64,000 nt of DNA from Sphingomonas sp. (GTDB lineage: Bacteria > Pseudomonadota > Alphaproteobacteria > Sphingomonadales > Sphingomonadaceae). The translations under genes were made by a program, and so were the position numbers. The stretch covers positions 62,001 through 126,000 of the forward strand of contig NZ_JAIXHL010000006.1 of the NCBI RefSeq assembly GCF_030145815.1. The letters run 5' to 3'. Of this stretch, positions 9,876-19,583 are shown one piece after another. Numbering within the stretch: position 1 is the stretch's first letter; each line of letters begins with the position of its first letter. Below the pieces are notes generated by a model. It worked only from the letters and a program-made list of their open reading frames with translations, was not told the DNA's origin and ran no database searches.

Positions 9876-12263
9876 ATGAAGTCTTCCTATCCAGTCCTGC
9901 CGCTGCGCGACATCGTCGTCTTTCCGCACATGATCGTGCCGCTGTTCGTCGGGCGCGACAAGTCGGTCGCCGCCCTTGAGGCCGCGATGGCCGCCGACAA
10001 GGAGATTTTCCTCGTCGCCCAGCTCGATCCCGCCAATGACGATCCGGGTCGCGACGACCTGTACGATACCGGCGTCTCGGCCGAGGTGATGCAGCTGCTC
10101 AAGCTGCCCGACGGCACCGTGCGCGTGCTGGTCGCCGGCAAGGAGCGCGGCAAGCTCGAGTCGATCGAGGATGCGGGCGGGTATCTGACTGCCGGGGTGT
10201 CCCCGGTCGCGGACAAGGTGGCCGAGGGCAAGGAAGTCCAGGCGCTGATGCGCTCGGTCGTCGAGCAGTTTGAGAATTACGCTAAGCTCAACCGCAAGCT
10301 GCCTGCCGAAACCGCAGTCCAGCTGGGCGAGATCGAGGAAGCCTCGCGCCTTGCCGATGCGGTTGCGGGCAATATCGCGGTCAAGGTCGCCGACAAGCAG
10401 AGTCTGCTGGTCGAGGACGATCCCCAGAAGCGTCTCGAAATGGTGTTCGCCTTCATGGAGGGCGAGCTCGGCGTGCTGCAGGTCGAAAAGAAGATCCGCT
10501 CGCGCGTCAAGCGCCAGATGGAGAAGACCCAGCGCGAATATTATCTCAACGAGCAGCTGAAGGCGATCCAGCGCGAACTGGGCAATGAGGGTGAGGAAGG
10601 CGAGGGCGACGAGGTCGCCGAGCTGACTCAGAAGATCGCCACGCTGAAGCTCAGCAAGGAAGCGCGCGGCAAGGCGCAGGCGGAGCTCAAGAAGCTCAAG
10701 ACCATGGCGCCGATGAGTGCCGAGGCAACCGTTGTGCGCAACTATCTCGACGTGCTGCTGGGCCTGCCCTGGGGCAAGAAGTCGAAGCTGAAAAAGGATC
10801 TGGTCGAGGCCGAAGCGGTCTTGGACGCGGATCACTACGGCCTTGAGAAGGTCAAGGACCGCATCATCGAATATCTCGCGGTGCAGGCGCGCACGAATAA
10901 GCTGAAGGGGCCGATCCTGTGCCTCGTCGGCCCTCCCGGCGTCGGCAAGACCAGCCTCGGCAAGTCGATCGCCAAGGCAACCGGGCGCGAGTTCATCCGT
11001 CAGTCGCTCGGCGGCGTGCGCGACGAAGCCGAGATTCGCGGCCACCGCCGAACCTATATCGGCTCGCTGCCGGGCAAGATCGTCACTAACCTGAAAAAGG
11101 CCGGGACCAGCAATCCGCTGTTCCTGCTCGACGAGATCGACAAGCTCGGCCAGGATTTCCGCGGCGATCCGGCATCGGCGCTGCTCGAGGTGCTCGACCC
11201 GGAACAGAACAGCAAGTTCAACGACCATTATCTGGAGATCGACGTCGATCTGTCGGACATCATGTTCGTGACAACGGCCAACTCGCTGAACCTGCCCCAG
11301 CCCTTGCTCGACCGCATGGAGATCATTCGGCTCGAGGGTTATACCGAGGACGAGAAGGTCGAGATCGCCAAGGGCCATCTGATCGCCAAGCAGATCGACG
11401 CGCATGGCCTGAAGGACGGCGAGTTCGAGCTGACCGAGGCCGGCCTGCGCGATCTCATCCGCTATTACACCCGCGAAGCCGGGGTCCGCACGCTCGAGCG
11501 GGAGATCGCCAAGCTCGCGCGCAAGGCGCTGCGTCGCATCCTTGAAGGCAAGGCGGTGCAGGTCAGCGCGACGCCGGAGAACCTCCACGAGTTCGCAGGC
11601 GTACGGAAGTATCGCTTCGGGATCGGCGAGGAGGAGCATCAGATCGGCGCGGTCACGGGCCTGGCCTGGACCGAGGTCGGCGGCGAGCTGCTGACGATCG
11701 AGAGCGTCACCGTGCCCGGCAAGGGTGCGATCAAGACCACCGGCAAGATCGGCGACGTGATGAAGGAGAGCGTCGAAGCAGCGTTCAGCTTCATCCGCGC
11801 GCGTAGCCCGAGCTATGGCATCAAGCCGAGCATCTTTGCGCGCAAGGACATTCACGTCCATCTGCCTGAAGGCGCAGTGCCCAAGGACGGACCGTCGGCG
11901 GGCATCGGCCTCGTCACATCGATCGTCTCGACGCTGACCGGCGTGCCGGTGCGCAAAGACGTGGCGATGACCGGCGAGGTCACGCTGCGTGGGCGCGTGC
12001 TGCCGATCGGCGGGCTCAAGGAAAAGCTGCTCGCGGCGCTGCGCGGCGGGATCACCACAGTGCTGATCCCGCAGGAGAATGAGAAGGATCTGGCGGAAAT
12101 CCCGGCAAATATCCGTGAGGGGTTGAAGATCATCCCCGTGGCGCATGTCGATGAGGTGCTGAAGCTGGCGCTGACCGGCCCACTGACGGCGATCGACTGG
12201 ACCGAGGCGGACGAGCTGGCGGTCGTGCCGCCCGCAGCGACACCGGATGGGCTGCGCCATTGA
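9876..12263 (+). CDS. lon: ATP-dependent protease La (Lon)
   Basis: [23 protein letters not shown]...[15 protein letters not shown]...KDGPSAG catalytic Ser-Lys region. Confidence 0.98.
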   Translation: MKSSYPVLPLRDIVVFPHMIVPLFVGRDKSVAALEAAMAADKEIFLVAQLDPANDDPGRDDLYDTGVSAEVMQLLKLPDGTVRVLVAGKERGKLESIEDAGGYLTAGVSPVADKVAEGKEVQALMRSVVEQFENYAKLNRKLPAETAVQLGEIEEASRLADAVAGNIAVKVADKQSLLVEDDPQKRLEMVFAFMEGELGVLQVEKKIRSRVKRQMEKTQREYYLNEQLKAIQRELGNEGEEGEGDEVAELTQKIATLKLSKEARGKAQAELKKLKTMAPMSAEATVVRNYLDVLLGLPWGKKSKLKKDLVEAEAVLDADHYGLEKVKDRIIEYLAVQARTNKLKGPILCLVGPPGVGKTSLGKSIAKATGREFIRQSLGGVRDEAEIRGHRRTYIGSLPGKIVTNLKKAGTSNPLFLLDEIDKLGQDFRGDPASALLEVLDPEQNSKFNDHYLEIDVDLSDIMFVTTANSLNLPQPLLDRMEIIRLEGYTEDEKVEIAKGHLIAKQIDAHGLKDGEFELTEAGLRDLIRYYTREAGVRTLEREIAKLARKALRRILEGKAVQVSATPENLHEFAGVRKYRFGIGEEEHQIGAVTGLAWTEVGGELLTIESVTVPGKGAIKTTGKIGDVMKESVEAAFSFIRARSPSYGIKPSIFARKDIHVHLPEGAVPKDGPSAGIGLVTSIVSTLTGVPVRKDVAMTGEVTLRGRVLPIGGLKEKLLAALRGGITTVLIPQENEKDLAEIPANIREGLKIIPVAHVDEVLKLALTGPLTAIDWTEADELAVVPPAATPDGLRH

Positions 12264-12424
12264 TGGTTGAGTGCGGATAAAGGCTCTTTTTCCGTCCTTT
12301 CCCCGTATTTATACCGCTTTCCGCTTTACACGGGCGCGCGGACTCGTTTTCCTGTCCCACCGGCGTTACGGCGCCGAGCGGGTTTCATTACACGCCTATC
12401 AAAAAAAGCAGGGGTTCAACGGGC

Positions 12425-12697
12425 ATGAACAAACAGGAACTGATCGCCACGGTCGCAGATACCGCCGGTCTCGGAAAGGGTGACGCCAGCAAGGCGGTCG
12501 AGGCCGTATTCGACGCGGTGACCGCGGCGCTCAAGAAAGGCGACGAAGTTCGCCTGGTCGGCTTTGGCACCTTCTCGGTCTCGAAGCGCAAGGCATCGAC
12601 CGGCCGCAACCCGCGCACCGGCGAGCCGATGACGATCAAGGCGTCGTCGCAGCCGAAGTTCAAGGCCGGCAAGGGCCTGAAGGACGCGGTCAACTAA
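12425..12697 (+). CDS. hupB: DNA-binding protein HU
   Basis: MNKQELIATVADTAGLGKGDASKAVEAVFDAVTAALKKGDEVRLVGFGTFSVSKRKASTGRNPRTGEPMTIKAS. Confidence 0.96.
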   Translation: MNKQELIATVADTAGLGKGDASKAVEAVFDAVTAALKKGDEVRLVGFGTFSVSKRKASTGRNPRTGEPMTIKASSQPKFKAGKGLKDAVN

Positions 12698-12839
12698 ACA
12701 CATCATTCGATGCCGCGAACGGGGCGGGGAAGGGGCTGGACAAGCCTCCACCGCTTCTCTAGAGGCATCGCTCCGCCGGGCGGTCCTTTTGGATCTAGCC
12801 CGGCGCCGAGCTTCGCCGGATCCATTCCGGCCCCGGTTC

Positions 12840-12914
12840 GGGCGCGTAGCTCAGTGGTAGAGCACTGTGTTCACACCGCAGGGGTCGCTGGTTCAATCCC
12901 AGCCGCGCCCACCA
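12840..12914 (+). tRNA. tRNA-Val (anticodon CAC)
   Basis: gggcgcg...cgcgccc acceptor, anticodon arm ctgtg-ttCACac-cgcag, T-loop ttcaatc, encoded CCA. Confidence 0.93.
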
Positions 12915-12921
12915 TTCTAAA

Positions 12922-12950
12922 GGCCCGTCGGCAGTGCCGGCGGGCTTTTT
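12922..12950 (+). terminator. Terminator after tRNA-Val
   Basis: gcccgtcgg-cagtg-ccggcgggc followed by ttttt. Confidence 0.7.
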
Positions 12951-13137
12951 GCGTTTCGGATCAGTGCGGTGTGGCGGTGCGGCAACACTCGGCTTGGATC
13001 GCGCGACCGTCGGGGGCAGATCGGACCGTTGACGCCAGATGCCGATGCGATCGACGTACAGCAAAACACTATTTATCAACGGTGTAGCAGGGTGCGCACC
13101 GGCTGAATGTCATATCTTCGTAACCCACTTCACAAAT

Positions 13138-13155
13138 CTGTCACCGCAAAGTCAC
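13138..13155 (+). promoter_or_regulatory. Pho-box-like direct repeat upstream of the lipoprotein/TonB receptor genes
   Basis: ctgtcac-cgca-aagtcac: two 7-mers spaced by 4 (11-bp period), matching Pho-box architecture. Confidence 0.45.
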
Positions 13156-13297
13156 CGAAGCTTCTCGTAAATCCCATCCCCCCGTCATGCACGCGGCCTA
13201 GCGCGGCCCGTGTGATCGGCAGGGGGAATGTTCCGAGTCGATCCAGGGCGCTCGCCCATCATCCTGCAAACCGGGATCGACCGGAACGGAGAAATTC

Positions 13298-14890
13298 ATG
13301 GCCGACTTCAAGCGTATCAGCCTCATCCTGATGACCAGCGTCGCGGGCGCCACGCTCGCCGCTTGCGACGGCGCATCCAGCGTTGCTTCGCCCGGCGAAG
13401 GCGTGATCGTCGTCCCGGCGCCGGCGCCTGCCCCGGCTCCGACGCCGACGCCGTCGCCGACCCCTGCACCGGGTACCCCGGCTGCCAGCTGCCCGTCGGG
13501 CTTCACCGATGCCGGCGTCGTCGGCAGCTTCCGCGGTTGCCGCATCCCCTCGCTCATCACCACCGCCGTTACGCTCCAGAAGCTGCCGGGCGTGGCCTAT
13601 GAGATCAACGGGCGCGTCGACGTCGGCGTCGATCGTGGTGGCTCGGGCACCGGCGGAACCGCCGCAACCCTGACCGTTCAGCCGGGCGTGATCGTGTACG
13701 CGAACACCACCAACTCGGATAACGACTTCCTGGTCGTGAACCGTGGCTCGACCATCAACGCCGATGGCACCACGGCTCAGCCGATCATCTTCACCGCACA
13801 GCAGAACCTGACCGGCAGCGTGACCGACGAGTCGCAGGGTCTGTGGGGCGGCATCATCCTGGCCGGTCGCGCGCCGATCTCGAACTGCAACCTCGCTGGC
13901 GTGACCGGCGGCACCGTCAACTGCGAAAACGTGGTCGAAGGCACCGGTAACGCGCTCTATGGTGGCGCGACCCCGGGCGATAACTCGGGCGTGCTGCGTT
14001 ATGTCCAGGTTCGCTATTCGGGCACCGTCATCAGCCCGAACAACGAGCTTCAGGGCATCACCACCGGCGGCGTCGGCAGCGGCACCCGCATCGAATATAT
14101 CCAGATCCACAACAGCTCGGACGACGGCATCGAAATCTTCGGCGGGACGCACAACGGCCGTTACTGGGTCGTGACCGGCGCCGATGACGACAGCATCGAC
14201 AGTGATGTGGGTTGGAAGGGCTTCATCCAGTTCGCGATTGCGATCCAGAAGCCGTCGAACACCACCAGCGATAACTATGTCATGGAGATCGACTCCAACA
14301 ACAGCGAAGACGCGCTGCCGCGCCAGAATGGCCGCATCGCCAACTTCACCTTCGTGCACACGTCGAGCGCAACCAACGCCGGTCTGCGTCTGCGCGGTGG
14401 TGCGGACTTCAGCTTCGTCAACGGTATCATCGTGTCGGGTCGTCCGTGCCTCAACATCGTGGCCGGTACCGCCGACAAGTCGACGATCCGCGCAGCCGAC
14501 GCGACGCTGGACGAGCAGGGCCCGCCGGTGTTCCGTTCGAACTACTTCGCCTGCACGGGTGCCCTGAGCGCCGAAACGGCGGTCAACGGCTTCACCGTGA
14601 CCAACGCCGAGCAGGAAGCCGTGGTCGACGCGGGCACCAACAACGTCAAGAACGGCACCGCCGCCAACGCACTGACCTCGGGCTATCTGCCCGGCACCGG
14701 CGCGACTGCGGTCACTGCCTACAACGCCGCGCTGCTCAACCCGTCGGGTTCGTCGTTCCTGGTGACCACCAGCTATATCGGCGCGGTCAGCGGCCCGACC
14801 GACACCTGGTACCAGGGCTGGACCTGCAACTCGAACCGCGCGAACTTCGGCGCGGCCGGCAGCGCCTGCACCACCGTTCCGGTCACCTGA
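13298..14890 (+). CDS. Large secreted lipoprotein, ElpS-like/beta-helix-like, encoded upstream of a TonB-dependent receptor
   Basis: Lipobox TSVAGATLAAC; Pro/Ala/Thr linker PAPAPAPTPTPSPTPAPGTP; repetitive Gly/Asn-rich body (SDNDFLVVNRGSTINADGTTAQPIIFTAQ...LRLRGGADFSFVNGIIV). Confidence 0.75.
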   Translation: MADFKRISLILMTSVAGATLAACDGASSVASPGEGVIVVPAPAPAPAPTPTPSPTPAPGTPAASCPSGFTDAGVVGSFRGCRIPSLITTAVTLQKLPGVAYEINGRVDVGVDRGGSGTGGTAATLTVQPGVIVYANTTNSDNDFLVVNRGSTINADGTTAQPIIFTAQQNLTGSVTDESQGLWGGIILAGRAPISNCNLAGVTGGTVNCENVVEGTGNALYGGATPGDNSGVLRYVQVRYSGTVISPNNELQGITTGGVGSGTRIEYIQIHNSSDDGIEIFGGTHNGRYWVVTGADDDSIDSDVGWKGFIQFAIAIQKPSNTTSDNYVMEIDSNNSEDALPRQNGRIANFTFVHTSSATNAGLRLRGGADFSFVNGIIVSGRPCLNIVAGTADKSTIRAADATLDEQGPPVFRSNYFACTGALSAETAVNGFTVTNAEQEAVVDAGTNNVKNGTAANALTSGYLPGTGATAVTAYNAALLNPSGSSFLVTTSYIGAVSGPTDTWYQGWTCNSNRANFGAAGSACTTVPVT

Positions 14891-14918
14891 TCGAAGCGTG
14901 ATCGACTACCGGAGCCGG

Positions 14919-14946
14919 CGGGAAAGGGGCCGCCGGTTCCGGTTTT
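14919..14946 (+). terminator. Intra-cluster hairpin/terminator between lipoprotein and TonB receptor genes
   Basis: ccggagccggcgg...ccgccggttccgg followed by tttt. Confidence 0.65.
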
Positions 14947-15016
14947 CCTTGGCGGGACCAGGCATTTGAAGGCGTCAGCCTCTGCAAACGCCAGCCTCTG
15001 AAAACGGACGTCAAAG

Positions 15017-17683
15017 ATGAAAAAGAGCACCGCATTCGGAAGTCTGCTGCTTCTGACCTCGCAACTCGTCGCGCCGCACGCGCTCGCCCAGGCTGCGCAG
15101 GATGCGACCGCCGAAGCCGCGCCGCAGGAAGCAGAGGCCGCCCAAGAGGAAGAGGTCGAAATCTCCGCCCCGGGTGCCGGCGACTCGAGCGAAGAGATCG
15201 TCGTCATCGGCCGCAACATCCCCAATGTCATCAAGACGACCCCACAGGTCGTGTCGGTGCTCTCGGCCGCCGATATCGCGCGGTCGGGTGAAGGCGACAT
15301 CGCTGGCGCGCTGACCCGCGTCACCGGCCTCAGCGTCGTCGGCAACGGCTTTGTGTACGTGCGCGGCCTTGGCGACCGCTATTCCTCGTCGCTGCTTAAC
15401 GGCCTGCCGCTGCCCAGCCCCGAGCCGCTGCGCCGCGTGGTGCCGCTCGACCTGTTCCCGACCAACATCGTCGGGTCGGCGCTGGTGCAGAAGAGCTATT
15501 CCCCGAATTACCCCGGCGAGTTCGGCGGCGGTGCGATCAACATCACTACGCGCGCTGCACCGCGCGAGGGCTTTTTCGAGATCGGCGGATCGGTCGGTTT
15601 CGACACCGCGACGACCAGTGAACTCGGCTACACCTATGACGGCGGCAGCTACGATGTCTTCGGCTATGACGATGGCGAGCGCAGCATCCCGAGCTTCATC
15701 CTCGCGGCTGGTGCCAATGGCACGTCGGTGACCGATGCTGGGCAGCTGATGCAGCTGTCGAACGCACCGACCACGGTCGTGTTCGAGAACAACCATATCC
15801 CGGCCAACTGGTCGGCCAGCACCAGCTTCGCCAAGACCTTCGACACCGGCGGTCTGCGCATCGGCGTGATCGGTGCCGGCGGTCTGTCGAACAGCTGGAG
15901 CACGCGCGCGCAGCGGCAGCAGGTGGCGGTCGACGCCAATGGTGGCCTTGCCAGCGACGGCAACCAGGTGACCACCGACAACCGCATCATCGCCAACGGC
16001 CTGCTCGGTGTCGGCCTCGAATTCGGCGAGCATCTGATCCGCTTCACCAATGTCTATATCCACGACACGCTGAAGCAGGCGATTATCGGCCAGTTCGACG
16101 AAGAAAACTTCGGCATCCCGGGTTCGTTCGGCGTGCCGACCTTCGCGACGCAGAACACCAACTGGTTCGAGCGTCAGCTGTTCACCAGCCAGATCGTCGC
16201 GGAACTCGATTTCGGTGCGGTCGATGTCGACCTGCGCGGTGCCTATGCCAACACCAAGCGCAAGGCACCCTATGAGCGCGCGTTCCGCTACATCTACAGC
16301 AACACGTTCAACGATTACATCAACACGTTGAACAGCCCAAGCGGCGCGACGATCGCGTTCAGCGACCTCAATGAGGATCTGTGGACCGGTGCGATCGATC
16401 TGGCGTACGAGTTCAACACCGATCGCCCGCTGACCGTTTCGGCCGGCTATGCGTACACCGATACCGAGCGCCAGTCGTACCGCTATTTCTTCCGCTTCAT
16501 CGGCCCGAACAATGGCGGTGTGAACCAGACGGTGGCGCAGCAGCGTCCCGACTATCTGCTGTCGGACTATAATATCCAGACCTACGGCATCACGCTGCGC
16601 AACGAATCGACCGGCACCGGTGCGGCGGCCTATGACGCCTCGCTGGTGGTCCATGCCGGCTATCTGCAGGGCGAGGCCGAACTGGCCGACGGCCTGCGCG
16701 TGTCGGGCGGTGTGCGCTACGAAACCGCCAAGCAGCAGGTGCTGCCGACCGGCGCGGTTGCCGGGACCAACCTCGACAACGACTATTGGCTGCCCGCAGC
16801 CACGGTGACGTGGAACTTCGCCCCGGACATGCAGCTGCGCGTCCACGGGTCGAAGACGATCGCCCGCCCGCAGTTCCGCGAGCTGGCACCGCAGCTGTAT
16901 CAGGATTTCGAAAGCAGCCGACAGTTCCTCGGCAACCCGCTCCTGGTCGACTCACAGCTGTATAACGCCGAAGCCCGCGTCGAATGGTTCTTCGCGCGGG
17001 ATCAGCGCATCACGGCTGCCGGCTTCTTCAAGAAGATCGACAATCCGATCGAGGCGGTGGCGTTCGTGGCGGCTGGATCGACCTCGCTGCAGACCGGCTT
17101 CTCGAACGCACCCAGCGCCAAGCTGTGGGGCGGGGAGATCGAGGCGCAGAAGCATATCGCACTCGACACGCTCGGCGGCGGTTTCTTCGATACCAAGCGG
17201 CTCGTGCTGATCGCGAACTACACCTACACCAAGTCGGAGATCGAAGCCAGTAACGAGCTGGTTTCTAGCCCGATCCTGGGTGCCGCTCCGGTGCAGGCCT
17301 CGCTGCTGTTCAACGACGGCGGCCCGCTGGTCGGTCAGTCGGATCATCTGGTCAACTTCCAGATCGGGTTCGAGGATACCGCCTCGCTCTCGCAGCTGAC
17401 CGTGCTGCTCAACTATGCGAGCGAGCGCGTCACCAACCGCGGTCCGGTGGTCGAGGGCGTTCGCTTGCCCGACATCATCGAAAAGCCGGGCCTGACCGTT
17501 GACCTGGTCGCGCGCCAGGGCTTCGAGCTGGCAGGCGCGGAGTTCGAGCTGAAGCTCGAAGCCCGCAACCTGACCAAGACGCGCTATCAGGAATTTCAGA
17601 CGTTCGCGAACGGTGTGCGCGCCGACACCAACACCTATGATGTGGGTCGGAAGTTCTCGCTGGGCATCAGCGCGAAGTTCTGA
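15017..17683 (+). CDS. TonB-dependent receptor
   Basis: Signal peptide; plug domain EEIVVIGRNIPN...FVYVRGLGDRYSSSLLNGLPLPSPEPLRRVVPLDLFP; C-terminal KFSLGISAKF. Confidence 0.93.
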   Translation: MKKSTAFGSLLLLTSQLVAPHALAQAAQDATAEAAPQEAEAAQEEEVEISAPGAGDSSEEIVVIGRNIPNVIKTTPQVVSVLSAADIARSGEGDIAGALTRVTGLSVVGNGFVYVRGLGDRYSSSLLNGLPLPSPEPLRRVVPLDLFPTNIVGSALVQKSYSPNYPGEFGGGAINITTRAAPREGFFEIGGSVGFDTATTSELGYTYDGGSYDVFGYDDGERSIPSFILAAGANGTSVTDAGQLMQLSNAPTTVVFENNHIPANWSASTSFAKTFDTGGLRIGVIGAGGLSNSWSTRAQRQQVAVDANGGLASDGNQVTTDNRIIANGLLGVGLEFGEHLIRFTNVYIHDTLKQAIIGQFDEENFGIPGSFGVPTFATQNTNWFERQLFTSQIVAELDFGAVDVDLRGAYANTKRKAPYERAFRYIYSNTFNDYINTLNSPSGATIAFSDLNEDLWTGAIDLAYEFNTDRPLTVSAGYAYTDTERQSYRYFFRFIGPNNGGVNQTVAQQRPDYLLSDYNIQTYGITLRNESTGTGAAAYDASLVVHAGYLQGEAELADGLRVSGGVRYETAKQQVLPTGAVAGTNLDNDYWLPAATVTWNFAPDMQLRVHGSKTIARPQFRELAPQLYQDFESSRQFLGNPLLVDSQLYNAEARVEWFFARDQRITAAGFFKKIDNPIEAVAFVAAGSTSLQTGFSNAPSAKLWGGEIEAQKHIALDTLGGGFFDTKRLVLIANYTYTKSEIEASNELVSSPILGAAPVQASLLFNDGGPLVGQSDHLVNFQIGFEDTASLSQLTVLLNYASERVTNRGPVVEGVRLPDIIEKPGLTVDLVARQGFELAGAEFELKLEARNLTKTRYQEFQTFANGVRADTNTYDVGRKFSLGISAKF

Positions 17684-17703
17684 ACGACGCCGATCGACTG
17701 AGG

Positions 17704-17739
17704 AAAGGGCCGCCCCCCCCCCCCCGGGGCGGCCCTTTT
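17704..17739 (+). terminator. Terminator after TonB receptor containing a poly-C tract
   Basis: aaagggccgccccc...ggggcggccctttt with an uninterrupted run of 13 C. Confidence 0.7.
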
Positions 17740-17743
17740 CCGT

Positions 17744-18397
17744 TCAGCCCCAAGGGCGTTCGCGAAACCATTTGGTGATGACGTATTTGGTCCCCGCGCG
17801 CACCTTCATCGCATGGTGCAGCGTCGACGGGTTGGGCGTGCCATTGGGCCGCAAATTACTCCACGCGAGGAGCTTGCCCGGTTCGGGCTGAACCAGCTTG
17901 TCGATCGCCTTGAACCGCGTCGCGCCGCCGGCCTCGACGGCGTTGAGGTAGATCATCACCGTCCAGGTGCGCTGGCCCGACACCGCGCAGAATTTCTCGA
18001 AATCGACGCCGGTCGGCTCGAAATAATCGGTGTGTGCCTTGAACTCCTGCCCAACGGCATAGCGCTGTCCCTGCAGCGGCTCGCCATGCGCCGGATCGAG
18101 ACCGATAAAGTCGCAGATCATCGCATCGAGCCGAACCGACGCGTCGCTCGCGACCGGCAGGTCACAGGTTTCGCTCGTGCGGAACACGGCATCGCCATTA
18201 TAGTCCGAAACCAGCGACGGGCGGCGGTCGCGGTCGATCATCGCCATCAACTCGGCACAGAATCCCGCGTCGAGAAACCCCTTGCGGATGAACAGCGTCA
18301 GCTTGGGCGTCGGCACCCGCTGCACACCCGGCCGGGCGGTCAGGCGCTCGATCACGGGCTCGATCGGAAATCCGGCGGCGGGGGAGGGGGCGATCAT
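17744..18397 (-). CDS. 2OG-Fe(II) oxygenase, prolyl 4-hydroxylase family
   Basis: RTSETCDLP...YAVGQEFKAHTDYFEPTG...RTWTVMIYLNAVEAGGATRF...GKLLAWSN...HHAMKVRAGTKYVITKWFRERPW; H-x-D...H iron ligands. Confidence 0.88.
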   Translation of the reverse strand: MIAPSPAAGFPIEPVIERLTARPGVQRVPTPKLTLFIRKGFLDAGFCAELMAMIDRDRRPSLVSDYNGDAVFRTSETCDLPVASDASVRLDAMICDFIGLDPAHGEPLQGQRYAVGQEFKAHTDYFEPTGVDFEKFCAVSGQRTWTVMIYLNAVEAGGATRFKAIDKLVQPEPGKLLAWSNLRPNGTPNPSTLHHAMKVRAGTKYVITKWFRERPWG

Positions 18398-18504
18398 CCG
18401 GCGTATCTGCCAGAAGCGGTTGCGCGCATCCAGAGCCTGCCACCGACTTAAAAAATTCGCCGAAGCGCAGGCAAACCGTCACAATTGCGCAATAGCGCAG
18501 CAAC

Positions 18505-19533
18505 ATGGGCGACGCCGATACTCTCGACCAACTTGTTCAAGCCGCGATCGCCGCCGGCATCCCGGCGGTGCATCTGGTGCATGACGGCGAGCGCGTTCGC
18601 ATTCTGGTCCGCGCCGTGTCCGGTCTTGCCCCGGTGCACAGCCTTGTCGCCACCCCCGAATGGCTCGAAGCCGCGCAGGCGCTGCCCAATGCAACCCGGC
18701 GCGGCGCGCGGGTCGTCATCGATCTGTCCAACCGCGATTCGGGTGCGGGCGGCTTTGCCGAACTCGGCATGCCCGGATCGATGCGCTCCGCGATCGAGCG
18801 CGAGCTGCTAGCGCCGGGCGGCGTGATCGTCATTGCCTCGGAGGATCCCGTCGCGATGGCGCGCGCGATGGCCGCAGCCGCATCCGCGCCGGGCGAGCGG
18901 CACGTCCTCGACATCGCCGCCGACCGCGGCGACCTCGACGCCGCTGCACGGATGGATTGCGACGCGATTTTGCTCCGACCGAGCGATGACCGGGGGTTGC
19001 TGGCAGCGGCCTTCGATCACGCCCAGCGCGGTGTGCGTATCGTGCTCGGGATCGAAGCGCCCGATGCGATGGCGGCGATCGCACGGCTGCGCGCAGCGCG
19101 GGTCGAGCGGCATCTGCTCGCCTTTGCGCTGCGGGTCGCGATTGCAGCGCGCACCGAAATGCGTCTCTGCCCGGCCTGCCGCCGCCCGGCTCAGGCGAAA
19201 GGGTCCGAATCGGCGTTGCTCGGGGTCGATCCCGGCACGGTGATCTATCGCGCCATGGGGTGTGCGGCGTGCGACCATGACGGCTTTTCCGGAACCGTGA
19301 TGCTGTTCGAGTCGGTCGTCATCGATCCCGGCCTGCGCCGATTGCTGGCCGAAGGGGGCGATGTCGCCATCCTCGCGCGGCACGCCTTTGTCCGCGCGCC
19401 GACGCTGGCGGCTTCGGCACGCGCGCTGGCGCGGGAAGGCCGGATTACCGTGGATGCGGCGATCCGGATCGCGCGGGCCGCAGCGGCCGGATCGGTCACG
19501 GCCACTCCGCACCCACATCTGCTGATGGCATGA
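18505..19533 (+). CDS. Degenerate GspE/PilB-family (type II secretion/type IV pilus ATPase) homologue lacking Walker A and B motifs
   Basis: By-eye match to GspE landmarks: DQLVQAAIAAGIPAVHLVHDGERVRILVRAV; ARMDCDAILLRPSDDRGLLAAAFDHAQRGVRIVLGIEAPDAMAAIARLRAARVERHLLAFALRVAIAARTEMRLCPACRRP; GCAACDHDGFSGTVMLFESVVID. Confidence 0.75.
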   Translation: MGDADTLDQLVQAAIAAGIPAVHLVHDGERVRILVRAVSGLAPVHSLVATPEWLEAAQALPNATRRGARVVIDLSNRDSGAGGFAELGMPGSMRSAIERELLAPGGVIVIASEDPVAMARAMAAAASAPGERHVLDIAADRGDLDAAARMDCDAILLRPSDDRGLLAAAFDHAQRGVRIVLGIEAPDAMAAIARLRAARVERHLLAFALRVAIAARTEMRLCPACRRPAQAKGSESALLGVDPGTVIYRAMGCAACDHDGFSGTVMLFESVVIDPGLRRLLAEGGDVAILARHAFVRAPTLAASARALAREGRITVDAAIRIARAAAAGSVTATPHPHLLMA

Positions 19534-19583
19534 CGACAGGTGCTTGACGCTGATCAGGCGCACGGCTAAGCGCGCCACTCCAC

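Noticed and set aside
9564-12260. 898-aa minus-strand ORF antisense to lon
   Set aside because: Shadow ORF of lon; composition is not protein-like and has no recognisable domain
12710-13087. 125-aa plus-strand ORF
   Set aside because: Runs through tRNA-Val and its terminator; not coding
15011-16846. 611-aa minus-strand ORF antisense to TonB receptor
   Set aside because: Shadow ORF, Arg/Asp/Val-rich; TonB receptor has clear signature motifs
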